Below, one piece after another: positions 53,616 to 61,722 of a DNA stretch of 64,000 nt. The notes beneath the pieces are model-generated. The model was not told the DNA's origin. It was given only the letters and a program-made list of their open reading frames with translations, and ran no database searches. The number at the start of each line of letters is the position of its first letter. Position 1 is the first letter of the stretch. The translations under genes and the position numbers were made by a program. Source of the stretch: Neobacillus sp. YX16 (GTDB lineage: Bacteria; Bacillota; Bacilli; Bacillales; Cytobacillaceae); NCBI RefSeq assembly GCF_030123505.1, contig NZ_CP126115.1, positions 1,502,001 through 1,566,000 on the forward strand, given 5' to 3'.

Positions 53616-54320
53616 CTAGTCATTTCCAAATGCTTTTGTTGTATATTGGACAAAGTTTTCTACTCTTCCGATGATATAACTTCTTCGCCTTAATCGTGCA
53701 TTTGATTGCTTAAAGGTGTGAAAATTCCGATTGCTTCTTCGAATGTAAACATAGTTATACCTGCTTGTTGTATAAATTTTCACATTCCTGCGCTTGCAAA
53801 TACGTACAAACCCACTGTCTTCCCCTGAGCCTTTTATAGAAGGGAACTTAATCCTTGGGTAGATTTCTTTCTTGAAAATTAAAGTCCCGCCTTTCAAAGA
53901 GCTTTTCCCCGCTTTATTCTCAGTACCAAGTTTTCGAATGGTTAATAGTTTTTCTTTTTCAAAATACATAAATGATTTTCCCTTGCCCACCAGCTGTGCA
54001 TTTGTATTATTAAAAACTTCCATAGCCTCTGTTAAATAGTAAGGAGAATAGTAATCATCGTCATCAAACTTGGCTACAATATCAAATTTTGCTTTCTCAA
54101 TACCGAAATTTAAGCAATCTCCTAGTGTTTTCTCTTGCGGAAGTTGATAGATTGTCACATTTGCATAACTTGAAGCTTTTTCCCGCCATTTTGAAATTTT
54201 CATTTTGTCATTATTTAGAATAATAATTAATTCTTTTTCCTTCCACCTTTGTCTAGAAAAGTTTTCAAATATATTATTCATCATGTTATCACGAATTGTA
54301 CATGCGATTAATGTCACCAT
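53616..54320 (-). CDS. GT2-type glycosyltransferase
   Basis: 234-aa inverting GT-A glycosyltransferase, the only minus-strand gene in the cluster. The N-terminal strand MVTLIACTIRDN, a nucleotide-binding region and the acidic metal motif KFDDDDYYSPYYL (about residue 80-92) are clear; GSGEDSGFVRICKRRN (about 180) is the catalytic-base region. The C-terminus is basic. ATG 54320 follows AAGGAGGG by eight bases; the frame extends further but before the SD. A sigma-K-like promoter lies just upstream. Confidence 0.86.
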   Translation of the reverse strand: MVTLIACTIRDNMMNNIFENFSRQRWKEKELIIILNNDKMKISKWREKASSYANVTIYQLPQEKTLGDCLNFGIEKAKFDIVAKFDDDDYYSPYYLTEAMEVFNNTNAQLVGKGKSFMYFEKEKLLTIRKLGTENKAGKSSLKGGTLIFKKEIYPRIKFPSIKGSGEDSGFVRICKRRNVKIYTTSRYNYVYIRRSNRNFHTFKQSNARLRRRSYIIGRVENFVQYTTKAFGND

Positions 54321-54347
54321 AATAAACCCTCCTTCCACATTTCTTTT

Positions 54348-54375
54348 TAGTATATGAGTCAAGCAGTGAAAGTGT
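54348..54375 (-). promoter_or_regulatory. Candidate sigma-K promoter of the GT2 gene
   Basis: On the minus strand: AC, 17 bases, CATATACTA, a complete match to AC-N16/17-CATANNNTA. It ends about 28 bases before the ATG with the SD in between, a plausible promoter position. Confidence 0.5.
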
Positions 54376-54580
54376 TATGCAAAGACCAATAATTCTGAAA
54401 AATGGTTAGAAATCTAGAGGAAATATGAGAATATACCCTGCCAATTCCTTTTCTTATGAATAGTATATAAAGAAATTCCCTGATTTTTGTGCCGCCAAAA
54501 TTTTGTTACCATTCAAATTTGAGGATTTTTTTATTCGAGAAAATAAACGTTCTAAAATGGGATTTAAAGGAGTGAAAAAA

Positions 54581-55309
54581 ATGATTCCCTCTTATGATTT
54601 TTCACTAACACCAAACAGCAATATGGTAATATGCTGTCTGGCTACCGGTAAGAATCATGTGGCTGCATTAGAAATAATGAAACCTACGGTGGAGTATTAC
54701 GGAAGACTCCATGGTATTGATACTTTGTTTTATAATAAAAAACTTCTCCCAAATGAAATGGCTAAAAAGCATAAAGTTTTTTTGCTTTATAACCTATTAA
54801 AATATTACGAAATTGTCATGTGGATGGATTCAGATACCATTATTGTTGATCCACGAGTTGATATCCGAAGTGAATTAACTACTGACCATGTTGTTTATAT
54901 GACAAGTTATTTTAGAAGAAAACCGCTTTTCCCAAATTCAGGGGTAATTGTGGTGAAACGTAATCCAAAAGCGATTGAAATATTAGAGGCTGTTTGGAGA
55001 CACAAAAAGAAGCAAAGTGATGAGTGGTGGGATCAACAAGCCTTCTTAAAGCTTCTTGGTTTTAGGAATAGAAATATTAGAATTTTATCTTATAATGGTC
55101 CAACTAAATATACGCCCCTAATTGGAAGTTTACATGTCAAATGGAACAGTAGACCTAATCGGTTCGATGTCGCTAAAAAACCAATTATTGTACATCACTG
55201 TGGATTAAAGTGGTGGAAACGACTAAAAAGAATGAGGAAAAGCTATAATTTATTTTTGAGAAATATCGAAAAATATAAAACTCTTCCTAGTAAGGCGGAT
55301 AGTCCATAA
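54581..55309 (+). CDS. GT-A glycosyltransferase, GT34/GT8-like
   Basis: 242-aa protein with GT-A features. After a short N-terminus comes VICCLATGKNHVAALEIMKPTVEYY, then the metal motif MWMDSDTIIVD (about residue 83) and FPNSGVIVVKRN (about 125). WWDQQAFLKLL (about 152) and IVHHCGLKWWKR near the end (about 206) follow; this layout is typical of galactosyl/xylosyl transferases of the GT34/GT8 type. ATG 54581 follows AAAGGAG by eight bases, discarding 26 codons of a longer frame. The C-terminus is very basic. Confidence 0.8.
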   Translation: MIPSYDFSLTPNSNMVICCLATGKNHVAALEIMKPTVEYYGRLHGIDTLFYNKKLLPNEMAKKHKVFLLYNLLKYYEIVMWMDSDTIIVDPRVDIRSELTTDHVVYMTSYFRRKPLFPNSGVIVVKRNPKAIEILEAVWRHKKKQSDEWWDQQAFLKLLGFRNRNIRILSYNGPTKYTPLIGSLHVKWNSRPNRFDVAKKPIIVHHCGLKWWKRLKRMRKSYNLFLRNIEKYKTLPSKADSP

Positions 55310-55439
55310 ATCTCTTGATGGGTCGTGGTGAAATAATAAATGAAAAGAGGGACAACGATTAATAAGAAAACTAAGAAAGATGATATGAACCCTCAGCTCG
55401 AAATAACAATGTGAAACAAACCCTTTTGAGAAGATAAAA

Positions 55440-56216
55440 ATGGCTGGATATAACAAATCAAATGAAGTCGAAGTTGCCTTTGCTATTTCGCTAAAAAGTA
55501 AAAGTTCATCCCGAAATTGGACAAGGGTTCAAAACAATTTAGCTAGAACACTAAGGTCAATCATAAACAATACGGACCAAAATTTTAGGATAGTCATCGC
55601 TGGTCATGAAAAACCAACTATTATAGAAATGAACCATGAGCTTGTTACATGGCTGCCTGTTCGTTTCTCTCCCCCAACCTCCATTAGTAAATATAGCAGT
55701 GACAAATTTCGTAAACGTAGAGTGATTGGAGCTTTCTTAAGGAAAAGCGGTTTCTCAGGATACTTTATGCCTCTAGATGCAGATGATTGGGTTCACTATC
55801 GATTTGTAGAATATATTAGGTCCCATTCGATTACAGATGCATTTGTTATGAACTCAGGTTGCATGGCCAATATGAAAAGTAAACAGATATGGGTAAGGGA
55901 ACGTTTTTATAAAGCATGTGGAAGCAGTGCAATATTTTATTTTCGTAATAATGATTTCCCTCGCACCTCTATGAAGAGAGACGTGATGAAGTCTAAATTT
56001 AAATGGGTAATTTTTGCACATGCGAAAGTTACAAATTATCTTAATAATAAAAACTACAAAATGGTGAATTACCCACTTGTTACCTGGGTTGTTGTTCATG
56101 GAGACAACAATACTACTATGAAAAGAAAAATAAGAAGTTCCATTTCTGCAAAAAGGTATCAGGCCATTTCTGAAAATCTCCAGGATTGGTTTTATGAATA
56201 TTATAAAATAAAGTAG
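55440..56216 (+). CDS. Putative GT-A glycosyltransferase
   Basis: 258-aa protein with a GT-A-like acidic motif FMPLDADDWVHYRFVEYI (about residue 103) and an N-terminal FAISLKSKSSSRNWTRVQNNLARTLRSI block seen in GT2-like enzymes. The second half is basic and aromatic. The family is less certain than for its neighbours. Start ATG 55440 has only a weak SD (GAGAAG). About 130 bases after the previous glycosyltransferase and same strand. Confidence 0.68.
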   Translation: MAGYNKSNEVEVAFAISLKSKSSSRNWTRVQNNLARTLRSIINNTDQNFRIVIAGHEKPTIIEMNHELVTWLPVRFSPPTSISKYSSDKFRKRRVIGAFLRKSGFSGYFMPLDADDWVHYRFVEYIRSHSITDAFVMNSGCMANMKSKQIWVRERFYKACGSSAIFYFRNNDFPRTSMKRDVMKSKFKWVIFAHAKVTNYLNNKNYKMVNYPLVTWVVVHGDNNTTMKRKIRSSISAKRYQAISENLQDWFYEYYKIK

Positions 56217-56501
56217 AATGAGTTATTCAATAATAGATTAAGATTAAGTATTCAAGAGGGACTTGCTATTTGTAGGTGCTTCTTTGCTGTTTTTTTTATT
56301 ATAGGGAAACTGCCGTGGCAAAGGATATATATTTGCATGTAATAATAAGTAAACTTTTTATGTTTTATTAGCTGAGGTAAATCCAATGGTTTTTATAAGT
56401 CATTATCAGAATCATGACACATTATTGAGACTGTTATTTGTTACACCTTTTCGTTATTCGAAAGCTGTAGACGGATTATAGAAAAAAAGGAGATTAGGAA
56501 T

Positions 56502-57572
56502 ATGAATACTCCAACAGTTGGAATATTAGTAGGTGGGTTGATATATAGTGGAATTAAGACTAACAGGTCTAATTTAGAGCAAATCAGTTTTTATGAAGAG
56601 GCCTGTATACAATATGGGCTGTGTCCTTGCTTTTTTCGATTAAAAGATATAAAGCTTGAGACAGATCAAATTAATGCGTTAGTAAAAGGTGATAAGGGAA
56701 AATATGAATTGAAAGTTATCACCATACCCAAAATTATTCATAATCGAGGACTTTTTTTTAGGAATGAATCAAAGATAAAGATAAAGAATCTTCAAAAGAC
56801 GGGGGTTATTATTTTTAATGATAGGAATCGTTATGGAAAATGGGGTGTTCATGAGATTTTAATGAAAAATGAAGAATTGCAGCCCCATTTGCCTGAAACG
56901 AAACGTGCAAGTTCGTTGAATTTCATAGAAATGCTGGAGAAGCATAAACAGCTAATCATTAAGCCGAGTGGCGGAAGTCTAGGCGGCGGGGTCGTTATGG
57001 TTGAAAAAAAGGATAGTGAATTTTGGGAAGTTTGTTATAACCAGAAAAGAGAGTCATTTGCTAACGATTGGCCAGACATCATTCGTAAAAAGGTCTTAAA
57101 TAAAAATTACATCATTCAGGAACGAATTCAGCTTGCACAGTATCAAGGAAGCCCTTTTGATTTACGTGTCTCCGTCCAAAAAAATGGATTAGGAGAATGG
57201 CAGGTAACAGGTGTGGTTGGTAAGGTTGCTAAAATAGGAAATTATGTAACCAATGTTGCAAAAGGTGGTACCTGTAAAACGCTTACTGAACTATTATCCG
57301 ATTATTCTGACCTGGATTTCAACGAAGTCTATCAATCTATTGAAGACTTTTCAATTAAAGCAGTAACTGAATTAAATAAGTATTTCCCTAACCTAGCAGA
57401 TGTAGGGCTGGATATTGGTTTAACTACTGAAGGTTTTCCCATGTTTATTGAATGTAATTGCCGCGATCTTAGAATAACATTTAAAAAAGCTCAAATGCAT
57501 GAAGTATGGAAAGCAACATATACAACACCAATCAGTTATGCGAGGTATCTTTTTGATTCCAAGATAATTTAG
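56502..57572 (+). CDS. YheC/D-type ATP-grasp protein (cluster)
   Basis: 356 aa, YheC size class. N-terminal domain starts TVGILVGGLIYSG; linker IIHNRGLFFRNESK; nucleotide loop IKPSGGSLGGGVVMVE (about residue 150); glycine loop TNVAKGGT; metal end DVGLDIGLTTEGFPMFIECNCRD (about 305). The usual E-x-N-S-K-P has become ECNCRD, so one of the conserved basic/Pro positions is changed. SD AAAAAAGGAGA. About 285 bases after the glycosyltransferase and 25 bases before the next ATP-grasp gene. Confidence 0.86.
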   Translation: MNTPTVGILVGGLIYSGIKTNRSNLEQISFYEEACIQYGLCPCFFRLKDIKLETDQINALVKGDKGKYELKVITIPKIIHNRGLFFRNESKIKIKNLQKTGVIIFNDRNRYGKWGVHEILMKNEELQPHLPETKRASSLNFIEMLEKHKQLIIKPSGGSLGGGVVMVEKKDSEFWEVCYNQKRESFANDWPDIIRKKVLNKNYIIQERIQLAQYQGSPFDLRVSVQKNGLGEWQVTGVVGKVAKIGNYVTNVAKGGTCKTLTELLSDYSDLDFNEVYQSIEDFSIKAVTELNKYFPNLADVGLDIGLTTEGFPMFIECNCRDLRITFKKAQMHEVWKATYTTPISYARYLFDSKII

Positions 57573-57597
57573 ACACTTGTCAAGGGATGTGATTTAT

Positions 57598-58617
57598 TTG
57601 CAAGGTATCGGTATGCTCCACTTCCGGAAAAATCCTGTGGATGTAAAAAAGGCGTATCCCTTTGCAGCCGTTGCGAAAATGGAAGGGGTTCACTTTTTTT
57701 ACTTTTCATTTAATAATGTGGACTTTGACAACATGAAGATTAAGGGTTGGATGTATGAGGAAGGGAAGTGGATTCAAAAACAAGTAGATTTTCCTTCTGT
57801 TGTGATAAACAGCTGCAACCCAAAAACGGAGAACCAGAAAATCATACTAAAGAAGATAAAAAAATATGCGATTTTAACAAGCTTTCCAGTAGGGAACAAA
57901 ATGAAAGTATATAAAAAAGTGAAAAAAGCAAAAGTGTTCGCCTCCTATCTAATCCCTTCCACTACGCTACTCCAGGCAGAAGAACTTATTTCATTTTTAA
58001 AAGATCAACCGAGAGCCGTAATAAAACCTTTATCTGGAAATCATGGGAAAAAGGTGTTTTTTATCGAAAAAACGGAGGAACAGTTTAGAGTAACAGAAGG
58101 ATTCAACATCATGTATATGAATGAAAAGGAACTTAACAGTTACTTTTGTCCAATTATTGCAGCACAAAAGTTTCTGATGCAACCTTTCATTGAATGTAAA
58201 ACAAAAAGTGGTCTTACTTATGATTTTAGATTACATGTTCAAAAAAATGGTGAAGGGAAATGGGAAATCACCTTAATTTATCCTCGTATAAGTGGAAATG
58301 CAAAAATGATTAGTAATATAAGCAGTGGTGGCTACCGGGGAGAATTAGCCTCCTTTTTAGAAGATGAATTTGATGAAGATTCGAAAAAAGTTAAGGAAAA
58401 CCTTGAGGTCTTTGCTTTAACCTTTTCTACTCATTTAGATACTTTATATGAACATTCGTTTGATGAGCTTGGTATAGATGTTGGTATTGATACAAACCAA
58501 AGACTATGGTTATTTGAAGTGAATTGGAGACCAGGTTCAAAAAACAGGGAATTTGACGTTGCCAAACGCCTTATTCCTTATTGTAAATATCTTTTAAATA
58601 AAAATAGTATCCCGTAA
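57598..58617 (+). CDS. YheC/D-type ATP-grasp protein, last cluster gene
   Basis: About 339 aa. N-terminal GIGMLHFRKNPVDV, nucleotide loop IKPLSGNHGKKVFFIE (about residue 142; the glycine pattern is reduced compared with GSxGxG), SNISSGGYRGE, and metal end DELGIDVGIDTNQRLWLFEVNWRPG (about 295). The start is uncertain: TTG 57598 lies ten bases after AAGGGA and gives a family-like N-terminus; the frame is open to TTG 57577, and ATG 57613 is a further choice. It is coupled to the previous gene by closeness. A likely terminator follows. Confidence 0.83.
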   Translation: MQGIGMLHFRKNPVDVKKAYPFAAVAKMEGVHFFYFSFNNVDFDNMKIKGWMYEEGKWIQKQVDFPSVVINSCNPKTENQKIILKKIKKYAILTSFPVGNKMKVYKKVKKAKVFASYLIPSTTLLQAEELISFLKDQPRAVIKPLSGNHGKKVFFIEKTEEQFRVTEGFNIMYMNEKELNSYFCPIIAAQKFLMQPFIECKTKSGLTYDFRLHVQKNGEGKWEITLIYPRISGNAKMISNISSGGYRGELASFLEDEFDEDSKKVKENLEVFALTFSTHLDTLYEHSFDELGIDVGIDTNQRLWLFEVNWRPGSKNREFDVAKRLIPYCKYLLNKNSIP

Positions 58618-58654
58618 AAAGAAGCGCAAGAACTTAAATGCGGATATTTTCGAA

Positions 58655-58701
58655 TGCCCTCACCGTTACAATTTCGTTATTATCGGTATTAGGGCTCTTT
58701 T
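58655..58701 (+). terminator. Likely terminator at the end of the accessory cluster
   Basis: GCCCT-CACCG facing CGGT-ATTAGGGC around a long loop, ending in CTCTTTT. It is imperfect but in the expected position, about 40 bases after the last ATP-grasp stop. Confidence 0.5.
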
Positions 58702-58834
58702 CGATGATGAAGCATGCCTAGTAACGTCCAAAATCCCCTTTCTATATTACAAACTGTTAAAGTGTGGTAAAACAGCGATATTTGTTATGGGTAGGGTGCG
58801 AAGTAGAAATTTGTATCCTTTTGGAACTTTAGGC

Positions 58835-58863
58835 TTGTATACTTAAATTTCTTTAAATATAAT
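58835..58863 (+). promoter_or_regulatory. Sigma-A promoter of lcfB
   Basis: TTGTAT (-35), 17 bases, TATAAT (-10), a good housekeeping promoter. The FadR operator lies about 26 bases downstream of the -10, between promoter and SD. Confidence 0.75.
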
Positions 58864-58888
58864 ATATTTAGAAAATTGTTATTATTAA

Positions 58889-58908
58889 GTGAATGAACAT
58901 TCATTCAC
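58889..58908. promoter_or_regulatory. FadR operator upstream of lcfB
   Basis: GTGAATGAACATTCATTCAC has nine-base inverted arms and matches the Bacillus FadR box TGAATGANTANTCATTCA except at one central base. It directly precedes the SD AAAGGAGG of lcfB. FadR releases DNA when long-chain acyl-CoA is present, so lcfB should be induced by fatty acids. Confidence 0.88.
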
Positions 58909-58922
58909 AAAGGAGGTAAATT

Positions 58923-60479
58923 ATGAATTTATCATCAAAACTTCAGGAAACTGCCAAGGAGTCAGCGGGCAAAACTGCTTACTATTTTATGGGACAAGGA
59001 ACTACATATGCTGAATTGGATGGAGCGATTACAAAGTTCGCTTCTGGCTTAGAAAAATTAGGAGTAAAGCAAGGGGATCATATTGCTTTATTACTTGGAA
59101 ACTCACCGCATTTTGTCATTGGATTATACGGGGCATTACGGTTAGGGGCTACAGTGATTCCAGTTAATCCTATATACACAGCAGATGAGATTGGATATAT
59201 ATTAAATAACGGTGATGTAAAGCTTGCAGTTGCTCTGGATATGGCCATCCCTTTAGCCGAAAAGGTTCATGCTTTCTTGCCTAAGGTTGAGAATTTTATA
59301 TTCTGTGAAACAAGTGAAAATGGAATTGCTAAGCATAATATTGAATCACTTACCCTTTACCCTAAAATGAAATCGTTTACAGAAGTGGTTGGGTCAGGTG
59401 ATCTCTCCTTTAAAGGACCTGAGCTGCAGGATGATGACACCGCGATCATTCTTTATACCTCTGGGACCACAGGGAAACCAAAAGGCGCAATGCTGACACA
59501 CAAAAATTTATACAGCAATGCAAGTGATGTCGGCGATTATTTAAAGATGAATAATCAAGACCGCGTCATTACAACCCTTCCTATGTTCCATGTATTCTGC
59601 TTAACTGTAGCTTTAAATGCACCATTGCTAAGTGGAGCAACCATCTTGATCGCGCCAAGATTTAGTCCTAAGGAAATATTCGATTTGGCAAGAGAGTATG
59701 AAGCAACTGTTTTTGCTGGAGTACCAACCATGTATAATTTCCTTTATCAATATCCAGATGCTAATCCTGTTGATTTCAAAACATTAAGGTTATGTATTTC
59801 TGGCGGTGCCTCCTTACCTGTTGCGCTGCTTAATAATTTTGAAAAGAAATTTAATGTCACTGTTTCAGAGGGTTATGGTTTGTCGGAGGCTTCACCGGTT
59901 ACCTGTTTCAATCCGCTAGATCGACCGCGTAAGGCTGGTTCTATTGGAACGTCTATTCTTCATGTTGAAAACAAAATAGTTAATGAACTAGGAGAGGAAC
60001 TTCCTATTGGAGAAGTTGGTGAATTAATTGTTTCTGGTCCGAATGTCATGAAGGGCTATTATAAAATGCCGGAAGAAACAGCTGCAGCCATCCGTGAAGG
60101 CTGGCTATATACAGGGGACTTGGCAAGAATGGATGAAGAGGGCTATTTCTATATCGTTGATAGAAAGAAAGATTTGATAATAGTTGGCGGGTATAATGTC
60201 TATCCTCGTGAGGTTGAAGAAGTCCTTTATAACCATCCTGATGTAGTAGAAGCGGCCGTTCTTGGCGTGCCAGATTCAGAATTTGGAGAATCAGTAAAAT
60301 GCTTTGTTGTGAGGAAAAATTCAAATACGACCGAAGAGTATTTACTCGAGTATTGTAGAGAACACTTAGCGAAGTATAAAGTTCCTTCTTCGATTGAGTT
60401 CCTAGAAGAACTTCCAAAAAACACAACTGGAAAAATTTTGCGAAGAGCTTTAAAAACTCAGATTAATCAGACCGTATAA
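58923..60479 (+). CDS. lcfB: Long-chain fatty acid-CoA ligase LcfB (YhfL)
   Basis: 518-aa AMP-forming acyl-CoA synthetase. P-loop [16 protein letters not shown] (about residue 177), A5 block [10 protein letters not shown] (about 318), [10 protein letters not shown] (about 395), [16 protein letters not shown], and the catalytic Lys in NTTGKILRR near the end. Position after lplJ/before yhfN and length (513 in B. subtilis) match YhfL. Transcription is set by a sigma-A promoter and FadR operator. Unlike the enzyme at 16.2 kb, its P-loop is fully canonical. Confidence 0.94.
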   Translation: MNLSSKLQETAKESAGKTAYYFMGQGTTYAELDGAITKFASGLEKLGVKQGDHIALLLGNSPHFVIGLYGALRLGATVIPVNPIYTADEIGYILNNGDVKLAVALDMAIPLAEKVHAFLPKVENFIFCETSENGIAKHNIESLTLYPKMKSFTEVVGSGDLSFKGPELQDDDTAIILYTSGTTGKPKGAMLTHKNLYSNASDVGDYLKMNNQDRVITTLPMFHVFCLTVALNAPLLSGATILIAPRFSPKEIFDLAREYEATVFAGVPTMYNFLYQYPDANPVDFKTLRLCISGGASLPVALLNNFEKKFNVTVSEGYGLSEASPVTCFNPLDRPRKAGSIGTSILHVENKIVNELGEELPIGEVGELIVSGPNVMKGYYKMPEETAAAIREGWLYTGDLARMDEEGYFYIVDRKKDLIIVGGYNVYPREVEEVLYNHPDVVEAAVLGVPDSEFGESVKCFVVRKNSNTTEEYLLEYCREHLAKYKVPSSIEFLEELPKNTTGKILRRALKTQINQTV

Positions 60480-60502
60480 AGACATGATAGATATAAGGAA
60501 AA

Positions 60503-60536
60503 TAACATGGCTGAATCCTCGCCATGTTTTTTTATT
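60503..60536 (+). terminator. Terminator of lcfB
   Basis: Stem AACATGGC / GCCATGTT with a nine-base loop and seven T. Confidence 0.85.
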
Positions 60537-60599
60537 TCATTTTTTCTGAAAATTTGATAAAATTTATTTTTAAACTATGCAGAGAGAAGGGATAATAAA

Positions 60600-61331
60600 G
60601 TGTCTGAGATTGCTATCGGAAAGGAATCATCTGAATTTAAAAAGGGTCTGCAGGCAGGGATAAGCATTGCGATTGGATATTTTCCAATCGCATTGACCTT
60701 TGGTCTCCTTGCTAAAACAACTGGACTATCTATATATGAATCTGTGTTAATGAGTATGATTGTATTTGCTGGTGCTTCACAGTATATTTCATTAAGCTTG
60801 ATTGTCTATGGGACTGGGATACTTGAAATTGTTTTAACAACCTTTATCGTAAACATTCGCCATTTTCTAATGTCGACAACTTTAAATGAAAAATGTGAAG
60901 ATGACCATCTTGGGAATAAAATGGTTTATTCATTTGGAATTACCGATGAGACATTTTCAGTCGTGGCGACCAAGGAAGGAACAGCTTCGACTGGATTCAT
61001 GTTTGGGGTAAATTTATTGGCGTATTCAAGCTGGGTTATATTTACTGGGGTTGGTCATTTGATAGGGGCAAGTCTTCCTCAAACATTACAAGAAAGTATG
61101 GGAATTGCCCTCTATGCGATGTTTGTCGGTCTCTTAGTACCATCTTTGAAAAAAAGTGGTAAAGTGTTATTTCTAGCTGCACTTGCCGCAATCTTTAATT
61201 CGATTTTTACACTAGGCGGTATGATGGCACAAGGATGGTCCATTGTGACCTCAACGATTCTGTCTGCTGTTCTAATGGAACTGATTGAAATGGTGAAGGC
61301 AAAGCATTGGGGTGTTAACGATGAAAAGTGA
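60600..61331 (+). CDS. azlC: AzlC-family branched-chain amino acid exporter subunit
   Basis: 243-aa membrane protein with about five to seven helices and the AzlC block (ISIAIGYFPIALTFGLLAKTTGLS ... MSMIVFAGASQYI ... NIRHFLMSTTL). Works with a small AzlD partner to export branched-chain amino acids. Starts at GTG 60600 after GAGAAGGG. It overlaps azlD by 11 bases. Not part of the B. subtilis order at this place. Confidence 0.88.
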   Translation: MSEIAIGKESSEFKKGLQAGISIAIGYFPIALTFGLLAKTTGLSIYESVLMSMIVFAGASQYISLSLIVYGTGILEIVLTTFIVNIRHFLMSTTLNEKCEDDHLGNKMVYSFGITDETFSVVATKEGTASTGFMFGVNLLAYSSWVIFTGVGHLIGASLPQTLQESMGIALYAMFVGLLVPSLKKSGKVLFLAALAAIFNSIFTLGGMMAQGWSIVTSTILSAVLMELIEMVKAKHWGVNDEK

Positions 61332-61629
61332 AATTGTGTGGATGATAATTGGGATGGGTTTAGTTACGTATATACCAAGGATGCTTCCGTTTGTATTGTT
61401 TAAAGGTAGGGAGCTTCCCCCCTTTATCCAAGGCGTGCTAAAAAACGTCCCATATGCAACATTGGGAGCATTAATTTTCCCAGCAATCCTTTTACTGCAA
61501 AAGGATGATATTTGGTATGGAATAGCAGGGGCTGCCGCCGCATTTGCTGCAGCTTTCTTAGGGGCAAATGTCATTATTGTGGTTTTAGGGTCGATCACAG
61601 TCCTTGCCCTATATTCTTATTTTCTTTGA
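61321..61629 (+). CDS. azlD: AzlD-family branched-chain amino acid exporter subunit
   Basis: 102-aa protein with three or four helices (IVWMIIGMGLVTYIPRMLPFVLF ... PYATLGALIFPAIL ... VIIVVLGSITVLALYSYFL), the small partner of AzlC. ATG 61321 sits inside the azlC 3' end, so the pair is translationally coupled. A short terminator follows directly. Confidence 0.87.
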   Translation: MKSEIVWMIIGMGLVTYIPRMLPFVLFKGRELPPFIQGVLKNVPYATLGALIFPAILLLQKDDIWYGIAGAAAAFAAAFLGANVIIVVLGSITVLALYSYFL

Positions 61630-61651
61630 GTCGGTAAATCCGGCTTTTTTT
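61628..61651 (+). terminator. Terminator of azlCD
   Basis: Short stem AGTCGG / CCGGCT (one G-T pair) at the stop codon, with seven T. Confidence 0.7.
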
Positions 61652-61722
61652 GTTCTAAATATTATCTTTTTAACTAAACTATGTATAGAGAGGTTGTACA
61701 AAAAGGAGGGACAACATATTAC

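Noticed and set aside
55339..55413. 24-codon ORF between two glycosyltransferase genes
   Set aside because: Weak SD and no recognisable sequence; too short to support without expression data.
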